Origin: Maylandia zebra
Taxonomy: Eukaryota; Chordata; Actinopteri; Cichliformes; Cichlidae
Assembly (NCBI RefSeq): GCF_041146795.1
Contig: NC_135188.1
Location: 1,007,419 to 1,071,418 of the forward strand
Reading direction: 5' to 3'
DNA: 64,000 bases
In this document: positions 14,722 through 27,539 of the stretch, piece after piece
How positions within the stretch are numbered: the stretch's first letter is position 1
Layout: each line of letters opens with the position of its first letter
The notes under the pieces: generated by a model
What the model was told of the DNA's origin: nothing
Databases searched by the model: none
The model's input: the letters and a program-made list of their open reading frames with translations, nothing else
Made by a program: the position numbers and the translations under genes

Positions 14722-15823
14722 GGCCCGTATCCCTAAAGAATCTTTGTGCAAAAAGTGGCCAAATTCTAAGAAAATTCTCAGAGTCATGACCTTTTCTTAG
14801 AATTTCCCCTAAAAGTGACACGACAATCCCAGTTAATATAAAAGCTATTCCTCAAGATTCCTAGCGCTTAAAAGGGCTCCTAAGGCGAGATCTGCTACGA
14901 GCAGGGAAGAGGACTTTTAGTGGCTTAGGAGTTCCCCTAAGCAGCTGCACAAAATGGCCAACAGAAGAGGCAGGAGAGATGTCCTGCAAACACTGGATGA
15001 CAGGGAATTATTGAGACGCTACAGATTGGATCGTGCAGGAATCATGTTTGTGGTGGATCTCCTTAGAGATGCAATTACTTCACCAACTCAACGCCACAAC
15101 GCTATTACACCGGAGACGAAAGTAAGCACAACCCCGAGGTATTTGGCAACCGGGAAAATGCAACAATGCAGCAGTGATGACTTGGGTCTGCAATCACAGA
15201 CATTGCTAAAAGCTGAGCCGTGTTACCCTCGTTAAGACCACACTGGACTTGTAACGTTGTGATTTCTACTTCATTAAGGACAGCCTCTTGAGATAGGCCA
15301 TCTTGTTTTCAACGGGGTCCATATGGGAGTGAAAGTACAAAATATGCCAGCTAGGATATTAATATGAGCAAATAAGACACGAATCATTATTTGAACAGGG
15401 TGTAATGAGTTTAAGTTTTCACATATTTTAGATTCTAATGGCTATAACCCCTACAGCTTACTATTCATTTTCCAGATATTTTCTTGAATGTGAAATATTA
15501 TTTACAATTACAGTCAGCATAAGATTAGAGTGTATAATTATGTTTATTGATTTGAGGGTACATCCTTTGCTCATTATCACCAAAAGCTCATTTCCATCAA
15601 ACTTGTAGGATCAACCAATCACGGCTTTTGAAATGATGACTCATACCTAGCAACGGGGTCAACCACACCTCCTCACTAAGATAGGATTTTCCATCCATTC
15701 CTTGCTCAGAGTTCACTGAAAATGTTCTGGAATCACTTCTAAGCTAAAACTCCTGGCAAGGAATTTTTAGGTTAAGTTAGGAGCTCTCTGAGAGGATTCT
15801 CAGAATCCTTAGGGATACGGGCC
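14722..15823 (+). mobile_element. PIF/Harbinger transposon, internally deleted
   Basis: The 1.1-kb element is bounded by inverted termini GGCCCGTATCCCTAA and its complement (TTAGGGATACGGGCC). It is flanked by a 3-bp duplication CTG (14719-14721 and 15824-15826). Inside, 14954-15235 encodes a HARBI1-like transposase N-terminus, with LDDRELLRRYRLDRAGIMFV, then LLRDAITSPTQRHNA, RYLATGKMQQ and SSDDLGLQ. Only this first part survives. The DDE catalytic region is missing and the frame ends soon after, so the copy cannot be autonomous. Terminal and internal copies of CTAAG-rich sequence add sub-terminal repeats. Confidence 0.85.
14954..15235 (+). pseudogene. Harbinger transposase N-terminal exon remnant
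   Basis: This 93-codon open frame starts MANRRGRRDVLQTLDD and shares the RYRLDRAGI and YLATGKMQQ blocks with HARBI1-type nucleases. The region following LGLQ departs from the family. The catalytic acidic triad region is not found anywhere between here and the right terminus at 15823. Confidence 0.75.
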
Positions 15824-16339
15824 CTGGAGTGCTTGAATGGGGACTTAACTTTGTGCACTTTCTGCCGGATGCCTGTGTGGTCAGTGAGTCAGCAGCTGTG
15901 CATGGGGGCATTAGAGCGGGCTGTCTGCAGCCAGGTTTCTATTTACATCCATCTACAGTGAGAGAAACACTTTGTCACCTCAGTTTAAAGAAGAAGGCTT
16001 ATCAGCACTACCGTGGAGCTGTTATTCAGTTATTTGACTTAAGATAAGTTAAACAGATGCCTGGTTCCTGAGCGCATGTGACACACTGAACAACTGGATT
16101 TGTGTTGGCACAACAATGTCAGCACCAACTGTCACTGCATAGCATACTGACAGCAACATCTAGGTCATTTTAGAAAAAAGGAAAGGGCAAGCTGCTGTCC
16201 CTCTGAACTGATAAGTCCTGAATCTGCGCTGAACTGGATAACGAGCAGATAATTATAATCTGTCTGCATTTAGACTCCAGTTCTACCAAACAGTCCAAAC
16301 GAGCTGCTCTTATCTCAGCAGTGCGTCCTTGGTTAACAA

Positions 16340-16380
16340 CAACAACAACAACAATAATAATGATGATGATGATGATGATG
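16340..16380. repeat. Compound trinucleotide microsatellite
   Basis: Consecutive AAC, AAT and GAT repeats occur, about 40 bases in all. Confidence 0.9.
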
Positions 16381-16659
16381 CTCATTTTGTTCATTCTAAA
16401 AACAAAACAAAAACGTTAATCAGACAAATTAATAAAAACCAAAAATGATAACCTATCCATCTGTTGTCATTGGTATAAAATCAGCAATAATTAGCTCGCT
16501 AATTACACTTTTGTAACGATCTTTTCATAAATACATAAATAATAATCTGACAAAAGTAACGCTGAGTCTGCAGCCAGAAATCCTCCAAAACAATTACTGT
16601 ATTTATTTTATTAAAAACAAAGGCTTCGAGCTGTGAATAAATGACCGGGATAGGGCCGT

Positions 16660-16931
16660 GCGCCGGTGCGCGTGCATGTGTGTGGGAGCGCGTGCGGGGC
16701 TGAACAGCTGAACCTGCAGCAGGCGCGCGCGGAATGCAGTGTCCGGTAGAAAGTAACGGTACTTTTAAGGAAACTGCTCACCAACAGGCAACCAGCAACC
16801 AGAAGCCAGTCGAGTGGGTGGAAGCGGTCGCTCCTCGCATTGTTCCGCTTGGTCTCACTTTAGGTTTTGTGGCTTCCCAGAGGAATAAGAAAGAAAATCA
16901 ATCAAAGCAGGAGGACGAAAGCACTGAAGAG
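16660..16931 (+). promoter_or_regulatory. nexn: nexn 5' non-coding exon and promoter region (inferred)
   Basis: A GC-rich island (about 16655-16740) precedes a segment ending GAAGAG|GTAAAGT, a plausible donor at 16932. The next acceptor in the gene is TTTGCAG at 18334, just before the ATG exon. A muscle-type E-box CAGCTG (16705-16710) and a GGAATG M-CAT/TEAD core (16731-16736) fit a striated-muscle gene, but motifs this short occur by chance. There is an open frame in this segment; I treat it as UTR because known nexilins begin in the later exon. Confidence 0.4.
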
Positions 16932-18386
16932 GTAAAGTCTGGTTTCATAATTCTGTAGCACGAGGGGGATTGGAAAAGACCAAAGTGTGTGGTTTTAGAT
17001 TATTTACCTACACCCTGAATTAGGATTAACCAGCTCTTTGGTTACTGCGGGTTTAGCCATGCTCATTGGTGTCGCTCTAGCTTCACTGCTTAATAATAGT
17101 TTTAAACGTGACTGAGGTTAGAATCAGGCTTTTATGGCATGATTTTGCCAGCTGTGCACAGAAATCACACTAGCGTTTGTTTAAATATTGAGAGAGGTTC
17201 TTTTTATTTATCAGCAGCAATAGAGTTATAATGGATTTCTTTCAAAATCCCTCTAAATTGGAATTTAAACAGTCAGAATATGGCGTGAAGATCCACAAAG
17301 GGCAACAAACACTGTCACTGTCTGACTTTGGCATTCACCTCTTAAAACGAGGGTGGAAAATCAAATCAGCCGTCCCTAAATCAAGCTACAACCTACCCTG
17401 GCTCCAGCAGTGTGTTGTAGGCCTAAAATTGATAACTATAATTGCTTCAATTAGCCACTCTCTGCTATAATGTAAAAGTGCTTCGAATACTTCTGAAGTC
17501 GGGCTGAACCCACCTGTGAGGCCTACAGTGATCCGCCTCAGTGCGTTGACTGTTGGTTCAATGGCAGAGCTTCTGATTAGCTGTGCCGGGTCACAGTGAG
17601 ATCTTCATATCTGAGTCTGAAAGGTATTTGGGGACGCTGATACACAGCAACAGTTTTAGTGTGGGGTGACTAACAGTCCAAACAGCTCTCATTCATCCAG
17701 TTGTCCTGCTCTCAGTTTGGCCATTTTGTCGAGGGTCTGTGGGGCGACATGTGGGTGCCAGCTCGAGCTGTGTCCAACTGCCTATCAGTCATCAGAAATA
17801 GTCACGATCACATGCCCTAGAGCCACAAGTGGGCTATAAATAGGGGCCGGCAAGCTTCCATTGCACTCTTTCTCCAGATACTGAGTAACAGCTCTGTTTG
17901 CAGTGGTAAAAATGTGACAGTGCAGACAGACAGTAACTGTGAAATGTAGCAAAACGACAGTAAAGTGCTACGCTGATATTCAGCTAAAGGATGGAAAATC
18001 AAATTAGGCAAAGATAGAAATGGCATTAAAATGATTGATTCAAAACACAGATTAATAAAAAAAAAAAATTTAAAATTAGGATTTTAATCATGTAAAATTA
18101 ATGTAGTCTGCCATGTTGTCGGCCAAAGGGAGCACTTATGTGCGGCACTACATGGCAAAGGTTAACAAACTCAGCATGTATCTGTCAGTTTAGTTTTAAG
18201 CTTTTATTCTGCTGTGATGAGTGAGTTGTGTCTTTGTGTGTTTAACAGCAGATTCTTAAAAACACGTTTGGTGGAATAAAAAAGCAAGGTTGGCTGGTCA
18301 TCAGTGTTTGAACCGTGACTTGTGTGCTTTGCAGGTGAAGAACTTTAAACAGAGTGTGTTTGTCGGCCTGTCACTGTGGTACAAAC

Positions 18387-21300
18387 ATGACTGAGGTGGC
18401 AGCTGTAGATGCCCACGACGTGGAAGATAAAGAAAGCGATGTGACAGCCAATGACGTCGAGGGTAGAGGTGAGAGAGCATCCACAGAAGATCAGAAACCT
18501 CGTGGCAGGAATGAAACGGCGAGCAATGAGACCGACAAGACACACGTGAACGGCTTGGAGCACAAAGAAAAGAAAGGGCGAAACGAGAGCTCGGGAGATG
18601 TTAATGGTGTTTCACAGAAGGAGGAGGACGAGGAGGAGGAAGAGCCTGAAACAAATGAAGACCAGAACATTTCTGATGTGGCATTCAAAAAAGAGGTGAG
18701 ATGGAAAACACTGGCAGCATCTTTACATTTCTGGTACCATTTTTTCCCACAGTTACATCAACGAACTCATCATTTTTTCGACTGTTAAACCACAGAAACT
18801 CCTCAGATCCAGAAAGCTGGTGGCAAGAAGCTACGTGCCAAAGCTCAACAAAGACAAGGAGAACGTGACGAGCAAATTTGAGGCCATGCAGAAGGCCAGG
18901 GAGGAGCGCAGCAGGCAGAGGAACAGGGAGGAGCAGCAGAAGAGGAAGGAGCAATACATCAAGGAGAGAGAGTGGCATCGCAGGAAGCAGCAGGTCAAAG
19001 GCTGATAACCCCACTAACCTCCCACTGTGATCTGCATGGCATGATGAGGCATGGCGCCGTGACAGAGACTGCGGTTTGTGAGAGAACTCGATTTTTACAC
19101 TGCACCGACACATCTGTCACATCTGTCACATCTCATGTATTAACCTGCTAAACGTTGTAGATATGAGCCCATGTTCAGTCAAACTGGCCTGTGCTTGTTG
19201 TTAAAGTGACCTTTTGTAAAAAGCCATCTTTAACCATATTAATATGCACTGAACAACTTTCTCACCACTACTTTAAATTCAGAATTCACCATATGTCAAA
19301 TATCCAGCGGGTCACGTGATAGTGAAGCAGCATGAACGATGCCCGAAACGTCTGAATCCAGTGATCAACTAATCAGATTAGTCCACGATGGTAAATTGCT
19401 TTAAATTGATTTAATATATCACCAAAACGTCATTAATCCATTAGAAAAAAGCAGACATCAGTCCCACTGAGAAGGTCAGAGATCAAGAATTCCAGGGTTC
19501 AGCTTTTCTTCCTACTCGACTGCAGTGAAATACAGGCAGTGATACGGTGTTGTGTGATTATCAGGCACTCTGACAAAACGCCCTTCCTGTGTACTGCTGT
19601 GCCGTAGCTGGCCAGGCTCGGACACCTGCACTCATCCCCTATCTGTTCAACAACACGACGGGCCAATCAGAGGCCTGCTGCAAGCCACATGACCCTGCTA
19701 TTAGCAGGGATTAGGCTCGTGTTCTTGCTGGGACCAGCATGGCTCCTGAGTGGCAAAGGAGATGATCCCAGCTAAACCGTAACCTCACCTCGTCACACTT
19801 TCTATCTGCTCGATCACAGATAAAAGAACTGCTTGCTTCCAGTGATGAGGAAGAGGAGGTGAAGCCAGCGAAGGTGGAAAAATCTTACGTCCCCAAAATC
19901 AAAGGTAAGGGATGGTAATGAGCGATGACTATCCAGGAGGAAGACGAGGCTTAAGGCTTGTGTCTCGCTTTGTGAAATCCTCAGGTAGCGTGAAGGGGAA
20001 GTTTGCAGAAATGGAAAAACAAAGACAGGAGGAGGAGAGGAAGAGGATGGAGGAAGAGAGGAAGAAGAGGGAGGCCCAGGATAAGCTGGAGAAAGCCAAA
20101 ATCCAGAAAGAACTGGCTCAAAAAGCCGCTGAGGTCAGTGAACCTGGGCTCAAGCAAAAACAAAGTGTGTTTTGGTGTTTGAGAGGCTGCGATGAACCAG
20201 TGTGGTTACCACTGTAATGGTTAATCCTCAGCTGCCTCTCGGATGAGTTGTAATGGGCATTTGAGGTCCAAAGAGTTGGCACAGACTGGATGTAGGTCTG
20301 AATCCACCAGTAGCATTGCTAACATGACCAGTCTGTGAACTGCTGGCACACATTTAACCTCACTATGCAGGAAAACGATTCAAGCTAAATCAGACGGAGA
20401 TTTCCAATTAGTCCACTTTCAGGCTTCTTATACATTCAGACGGTGCAGTTCTTGGAAATGGTTACGTCAGTGATCTCGTGCCAAATAGGCAATTACAAGC
20501 AGCAGTGCACTACTTCTTTGACCTGATTCTGCTGCTGTAGCAAAGCAATAAGGTTCACAATGCTGTCTGAAAATGGGACTTTTATATGGATCCTGTTCAG
20601 TGTGAAACTTTGAATGTGGCTGCAAAGCTCTGCCTTAGTCATCACTAATAACACTGAGCCTGAAAGACCAGGAGCGTAACACTGTTGCTTTCACTGAAAC
20701 ACAATCGGAAAAAAACAAACCCAAAAGATGTTTTCTCCTCAAACTTGAAACAATAACTTCTGCTTATTCAAATATCTCGCTGAATCTGTACCAGTGAACA
20801 GATTCCATTGTACTTTGTACGTTACGTTACACAATTACGTGTATCTGGGACCCTGATTATGGTAAAGATCAGATCATGAAGTCAAATCAGTTTCTTCAAA
20901 GCGTGTCTAAAAAGCTACTCTGACCCCTGACTGCTGCTTTAACCGTTTCCTTTGTGCCTCGTTGACCACATAAGACAATGACGCTTCAGATCACACCATT
21001 AAAAAGAGCCTGTTCACATATAGGAATGCACTGATCTGGAAACAGCTGGAACAGAGCTGCCAGGTGTAGACAGCAGATGACTGGCAGCTGTTTCCCACAC
21101 CTCCCACAGACAGAATTAGCTCGAGCCTTCCCTGCTGCGACTGCTGCTATCTTAGACTGACACCCGTACACTGACCTACTGCGAACTGCAGAGTCGCTCC
21201 CTACCCACACACAGTCCCAGTGAACGTGGGAGGTTTGCTCTCTCAGTGCTGCAGACAACACACATAATAGTAATAATAATATCATATCTGACTCGTCACA

Positions 21301-24300
21301 TTTGCTTTAATATAAACTGTGATGATATTGTTGTTGTGAATTCTCTAGACCGTGATTATCGGCTGTTTTAACTTTTTAGGAAGGAGATGACACAATCCTG
21401 GTGCGTGTGGTCCCGGCGAAGCCGTCACGACCTCCCGGCAAAATCAAAGTGAATTTTGAAGACATGGAGAAGAATCGAGAGGAGGAGCTAAAAAGGAAGG
21501 CAGAAGAGGAGAAAAAAAGACGCTACGACGAAAACAAGCGCTCCTTCCGGGAAGTGAAGAGACGCTCAGTTAATCAACAGGTAAATGAAGATGTCAATGT
21601 GAACGCAGTGTTAACAGGAGATATTGTGTTTTACAGCCACAGGTCTGCTTTCTTGCTTTCTTTTGCTTTAGGATGAAGAGGAGAAAGCTTCCGATAAGGT
21701 TCAAGTCACTCCTGGAAAGCTGAAACTGACCTTTGAGGAGCTGGAGAAAGAAAGGCAGGAGCAGAGGAGGAAGCAAGCGGAGGAGGAAGCCAAACGCCGC
21801 CTGCTAGAGGAGAAGAAAGCTTTTGAGGAGGCCAGGCTGGGAATGGTACACATGACTGCAAAACAGCAAGCATAGCTTTTGTACATGTGCGATTCACTGG
21901 CAGATCTCATGAAGGCAACAAGTGCGCTTCAGCAGCTTTAGCATTCCCATAGTTGCTGTACATCTGCATGTCGCTTTGCAACCCTCCTCTATGCAAGCTT
22001 AGGGCGGTACCAGAGAAACCACACATACATATCTACAGACGGATATAACAACCTTCCTTCTGACTGCCAGCATCTTCCAGTGTACAGTTACTTCAAGCAA
22101 GATATAAATCACGAGCCATGTGAAAATATTTCAGAAGTCCTCCTGGGATTAACATCTCTTAAAAACAACTTTAGGGGATTTGTGTTTGCGCTTCCAAATC
22201 ACCTTTGTGTTGTGAAGATGGCCTAATCACGTTTGCGATATGTTTGTGTCCCATCAGGAAGAAGACGAGGAAAGCACAGGACAGGAAGACAAGGAGGAGT
22301 TTCGCCCAGGAAAACTGAGACTGAGCTTTGAAGAGCTGGAGAGACAAAGGGTAGAGGAAGAGCGCAAGAAAGCAGAGGAAGAGGCCAAGAGACGGATGGA
22401 GGAGGAGAGAAGAGCTTTTGCTGAAGCCAGGAAAAGCATGGTCAATATTAAATCTGCATTTAATACAAAACCTTTCTCTCAGAGTGGATACATATCTGTT
22501 GATTATATCAATGAATTTGTTTGCCTTAAAAGTGTAGATTGAACTTTTGTGCGTGAGGAAGCGATCATCTGCCAACTGAACGTTACACTCTAGTCAGCAG
22601 CTGGTTGGCCTGGTTAGTGAAACAAACTAGTCTGGATAATTATCGAGCTTTCTGTGCAGAGCTGCCTTTACTGTGTGTACAGGCGCTGAGATCAACTGCT
22701 TTTTAAAACCAGGCAGACATTAATGTGGTCTTTGCACCGTTGGGTTTTCACTCAGCTTGTAGACGAGGATGACGAGGTGCTGATGGCCTTGCTGAACCTG
22801 GAGGGCAGTGAGCCTGGGAAGATATGTGTCAGCTTTGAGGAGCTGGAACGCCAGAGGAGAGAGGAAGAGCAGAAAAGGGCAGAGGAGGAGGCTAAGAGGA
22901 GACTGGAGGAGGAAAAGAGGCTGTTTGCTGAGGCCCGCAAGAGCATGGTAAACGTCCATCACTTGGTGACAAAAGCGTTGCACAGTCTGCATGTTTTGGA
23001 CTGATCACTAATGTGTTACTGCTTTTTTGTGCTGTTAAAGCCTCAAGTTGATTTGCTGCTGCTTTGCTGCTCAGCTCTCTTGTTACAGAGCAGGAAAACA
23101 TGCATGAAAAGCAGTTTTACGATATTTGTAAAACAATCAAACACAGTTTCATTCAGCATCAGTGGATTAAGCCAACACCTTCTTTAAGTGACCCTGCAGA
23201 AGTGTTGCCTGTAATAGATTCATGCTGCACATCAGTAATGATGGGCTACAACTGCACTGCTGTTTCCTTGTCTCAATTATTTCTTCAAGAGCCCTGGTCT
23301 GGATCAGGAAAAGTCTGCATTTGGAGATGAAACAGTAAGAGATTTTCAGTTTCAGATATAGTATAAATTATTTTTACTCCAAGAGTCTTATTATCAATGT
23401 GTTCCCTACACATACAAGGACACAGTGGCCTCCAGACGATGCATCTTGTTTTTTTTGCATGCAGCTGTTTATCTAATGTTTGTAATGCTTTAGATTTGCA
23501 CTTGCTTTTGCAAATTGAAGATGTTACTGCTGCAGGATTTCATTAAACATTAAAATACTGAAACACTTTTGTGGGTGCTTGTGTGTTTAGGTACTAGATG
23601 AGGACGAAGGGATGGTAAAGAGTGAGTCTCAGGAAGCCCTGCACCCCAGGAAACTGGAGATCAACTTTGAAGAGCTGCTGAAAGAGAAGGAGGAAGCTGA
23701 GAGGAGACGCAAGGCAGAGGAGCGCAAAAAGAAAATGGAGCAAGAGAAGCAGGAATTCGAACAACTCAGACAAGAGATGGGCGAGGTCAGTCTCGAACAG
23801 CTGAAAATATCAGACAGCAGCCAGTCGAGTCGACAGCGTGTTTTACAGAAAAATGTGACTAAATGTTTAAAGTTGTGTTCCACATATCGTTACAGGAAGA
23901 AATAAATGAAAGCTCGGATGTTGTAAGCAAAGAGTACGAAGAGCTCACTAAGCTCAAGAGAACCGGCTCCATTCAGGCCAAAAGCCTCAAGTCCAAGTTT
24001 GAGAAGATCAAGCAGCTGACTGAGGAGGAGATTCAGAAGAAGATCGAGACGGAGAGAGCCAAGAGGAAGGCCATCGATGATGAAATTAAGGAGAGAGAAG
24101 CTGAGCGGTTCCAGGAGGTAAGAGCACTTTATAGCACATGTGGTTTTTTTTCATATCAATGGAAGATGATCTCGGCAGCATGTATTACAAGTTTTTGTTT
24201 TTTCCGGAGGATGAGGACCAAGAAACGACTCCAGCGAGGGCCGAAGAGTCACCGTTCAAACAGAAAGTGGACATGCGAGCCCGCTTTGAGCAGATGGCCA

Positions 24301-24980
24301 AAGCAAGAGAGGAGGAGGAACGGAGGAGGATAGAGGAGCAGAAACTGCAGAGGATGCAGTTTGAGCAGCAGGAGATCGATGCCGCGCTCCAAAAAGTAAA
24401 TCTTCCATTTTCATGACAAACTGCACCGAGATAACAAACGAACAACTTTTTGTGATTGTTTTGTCCTCTGTTTGCAGAAGGATGACGACGTGGAGGACGA
24501 GGGCAGCATCATTAACGGCTCTGCGGCTTACGAAGATGAGGAGGATCACGCCAGGTCAGGGGCCCCGTGGTTTAAAAAGCCCCTCAAAAACCAGTCGGTG
24601 GTAGATTCTGAGCCAGTTCGGTTCACCGTAAAGATCACCGGGGAACCAAAGCCAGAGGTGACCTGGTGGTTTGAGGGAGAGGTGCTTCAAGATTGTGAGG
24701 ACTATCAGTACATAGAGAGAGGAGAGACATACTGCCTCTACCTGCCGGAGACCTTCCCCGAGGACGAGGGAGAGTACATGTGCAAGGCCGTGAACAGCAG
24801 AGGCACGGCAGCAAGTACCTGCATCCTCACAATAGAAAGTAAGACCACCTTGGTGTGATTGCATGCCCGTCTGGATATGAACCTCTCTTCACGAAGTGGA
24901 TCGCATGCTCCTCTTCCTCGTAGACTCTGCCAGTTGGATAACCGTCCTTCTGTTTCTTTCTTGCAGCTTACGACTACTGA
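18387..24980 (+). CDS. nexn: Nexilin, F-actin-binding Z-disc protein
   Basis: Nexilin stabilises the sarcomeric Z-disc and junctional membrane by binding F-actin. Coding exons: 18387-18695, 18796-18993, 19820-19904, 19985-20133, 21380-21580, 21672-21845, 22258-22440, 22756-22947, 23290-23334, 23591-23785, 23896-24117, 24210-24395, 24478-24838, 24967-24980. They total 2514 bases, all in frame, giving 837 residues. An acidic N-terminus (1-103) precedes two YVPK modules ([37 protein letters not shown]). Next come charged coiled-coil repeats of the [12 protein letters not shown] type, one per exon in exons 5-8 and 10. Then follow [20 protein letters not shown] and [15 protein letters not shown]. 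An I-set Ig domain (about 738-833) begins APWFKKPL, has its Trp in VTWWFEGE and ends [11 protein letters not shown]. It is longer than human nexilin (675, from memory), partly through an extra repeat. The final exon adds only TYDY. Confidence 0.96.
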
Positions 24981-25630
24981 TGCCGCCTCGTGATCTAGAG
25001 AGTTTCCCTCTGTCTCTCACTCCTTTTGTAAAACGTCGTCCCTCCTGGCATTGTCAAACAGAGGGAAGGAAATAGCAGTATGCTTGGCATTCCTAAGGGA
25101 GGGACACATAACACACATATGCAAAAAACAAAGACAAGATGTTGTTTACGTATTGCTCAAATGTAAAGCTGCACTCCCCTCTAGGATAGAAGATGATACC
25201 TGTGCCAAAAACACGTGGTTCTTGTTCCCACGACAAGGGCTGCACCAAAACTTCAAAACGATCTCTCCTGCGCGGCCCTGACAATACTCGTCATACCAGC
25301 ACATTTCCTGCATTGCTCTGGTACTGTTCTGTAAATATCACACGTTTTGGTCCATAAATGGCAAATGTTAAGCTTGAGGTATTGAAATGTTAAATGTAAG
25401 ATGTGCATTCACTTAAAGAACAGCAGTTATATCGACGATTTAGAGGCAGCCACATGTTGCAGGAACAAAACAGCTGCATCCCTGAGTTTTACTTGCAGCC
25501 TCTACAGATGAATTTTTCATGTGTTAAATGTACTACACTTAAAGTTGTCGAGGATTGATAATGAATATAAAAGTAGACATGTCCGATTATTTGTCGTATA
25601 TTATAAATAGAAAAAAAACCTTTTAATAAA
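24981..25630 (+). other. nexn: nexn 3' UTR with poly(A) signal
   Basis: Non-coding sequence follows the stop at 24978-24980. A canonical AATAAA at 25625-25630 is the best candidate poly(A) signal, giving a 3' UTR of about 650 bases. Confidence 0.55.
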
Positions 25631-26377
25631 ATGAACACAAAGAACTGCATTGTTGATTTCTTTCACTGTTACAACCTTTGCAGCAACAAACTGCAACCTG
25701 TTGCCTGAAAGGACGGACTGTCCCGTCACGAATGAGTAACCACAAGCTACACCTGAGGAAACCCATCATCACTCCACAAACACTAGCATCCCAGTGTAGC
25801 ATGCATCCATAGTACAGCACAATGAATGGAGCTGTATGCCATGGAAATGCAGTGGGTGGTAATTTATCAAAATGAAAAGTTCCCCATAAAAACCATGAAA
25901 ATGTTCGAATACTCAGAATGATCCGTTAAGACATGGACAGCGCACCATGGCTCCAAACCGTCTGAGGTGGACATCTTTTTGTCCAACACAGAGCTGTGCA
26001 GAGAAAACATACAACAATAAAGACATGCACATAATAAAAGAACATTATACATGTTCATAAGAAAAGACTGTGGGAAGGAAACTGCAAATACATAAATGTA
26101 ACCTTTGTAGAATGAAATGCCAGAATAGGTTCATTGCTTTTTTCTATAAGTTTTATTTTAAGGCAGCAAAGTATTTAAAATGTCTTGTGACCTGACATTG
26201 TAAGTATTGTGTTCAAATGCAATCAAAGGGCCTTGTAACTACAGGATAACACTGCTGAGTAAACTGCAACACGCTGTGAACACAGGATGAAGCAGTTTCA
26301 AGAAGGAGGCCGCACAAAGTTTTCCTCCCTTACAAAGACATGTTTGGATCCCATCCTTGGTTGACTACACATTAGAG

Positions 26378-26682
26378 CAGGGGTGTCAAACTCAAACACA
26401 CAGTGGGCCAAAATTCAAAACTGGAACAAAGTCGCGGGCTAACGCTAATATTTATTGAAATATATTTATTCCTCCAGATATAAGAATGAATCTTTTCTTA
26501 TGGACACGTTTTGCTGAAAAACTGAATATGGAACAAGCCGAGCTTAATACTAAACAATATATATATTAGCTGTATAATACCAGTGGGCCAGCTCTAATAG
26601 TAATTTGGTGTGGCTTCGCGGGCCAAATGTAATTAGGCTGCGGGCCAAACTTGGCCCGCGGGCCAGAGTTTGACACCTATGC
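26378..26682. mobile_element. hAT-type MITE
   Basis: The ends are CAGGGGTGTCAAACTC and GAGTTTGACACCTATG, a 16-bp imperfect inverted pair with the CAGGGGTGTCAAA start common to fish and mammal hAT elements. GGGCCAA/TTGGCCC sub-terminal blocks are inside. Flanks cattagag and ccttagac match at 6 of 8 positions, consistent with a decayed 8-bp target duplication. No coding sequence. Confidence 0.8.
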
Positions 26683-27189
26683 CTTAGACAAAGCAGGCAA
26701 CTGCCCTCGAACCGCATCGTCGCACTGCCCGTTCATCAGCTGCACTTGATGAGAACTGCACCTCTTTAGTTGTTGTTCTGTCACAAAATGTAGGTATTAG
26801 TTTTGTTATTTTTCTTTATCTGCATCTCTACATTTGTATTCAGAACACGTTCAGCTGAAACGTGATTTCAATACAGTTTGTGTTCAGACTTGAGGAGTTA
26901 CACAGCAGGAACAGGGCCTGTGGTCATAATGTTCAACCAAGGAGCAAGTTCCTCAAAAAGAGGTTTATAGTCTTAGCAATTTACACACTGTCAGTTTAAA
27001 AACATGCATTTGATGTATTTTCTTTTTTAATCATTCCACATATTTGGAGGGTCTACGCCTGTGGTTTGGCGGCCCCTCTAGCCCTCCTTGCTCTGGGCGA
27101 GGTTGTGCTAGCATAAGCTTAGGCTAATACTTCTGTATACAGTGCTGCTGCTCATTGCATCCTGCACTTTGCAGGAGGAACTGTCAGAC

Positions 27190-27485
27190 TGATGGAAAAG
27201 CTTTTTGTTAATTCTTGCAAGAACACTCTCACTCTTATAATCTGAGAGGAAGATGAGAGCCAGGCCCCTCAGCTTTTCCTCATAGTACTTTCAGACACAT
27301 GGTTTAGATACAGGGTCACATGCAAGTCAACAATATTTCTCTGCACAGCAATTATTTCATGGTCAGTCTGTTCCTTTGTCGTCTCTCATGTCCTAGAACA
27401 CATTGTTCCTCGTGCACAGCAGGAGGTGAAACAGACGCACTTAAACGAGCGTTTATAAGCACACAGATTTCTCAGAACTTCATTA
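27190..27485. repeat. Dispersed repeat, copy A (family unknown)
   Basis: This segment aligns by eye with 54009-54330. Shared blocks include ATTCTTGCAAGAA, CACTTTCAGACACATGG (one mismatch in copy A), TTAGATACA-GGTCACAT and ATTATTTCATGG-CAGTCTGTTCC. The two copies are in the same orientation and clearly diverged. I do not recognise the family and see no intact coding sequence. Confidence 0.6.
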
Positions 27486-27539
27486 ACTTTCCTTCTGTTT
27501 ATAATTTAGCTACATATTAATGAAAAAGCTTAAACAGTA

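Noticed and set aside
18491-19113. Antisense open frames rich in Ser/Leu opposite the nexn exons
   Set aside because: They mirror GAG/AAG-rich coding sequence on the + strand. Antisense frames of Glu/Lys-rich exons are routinely open.
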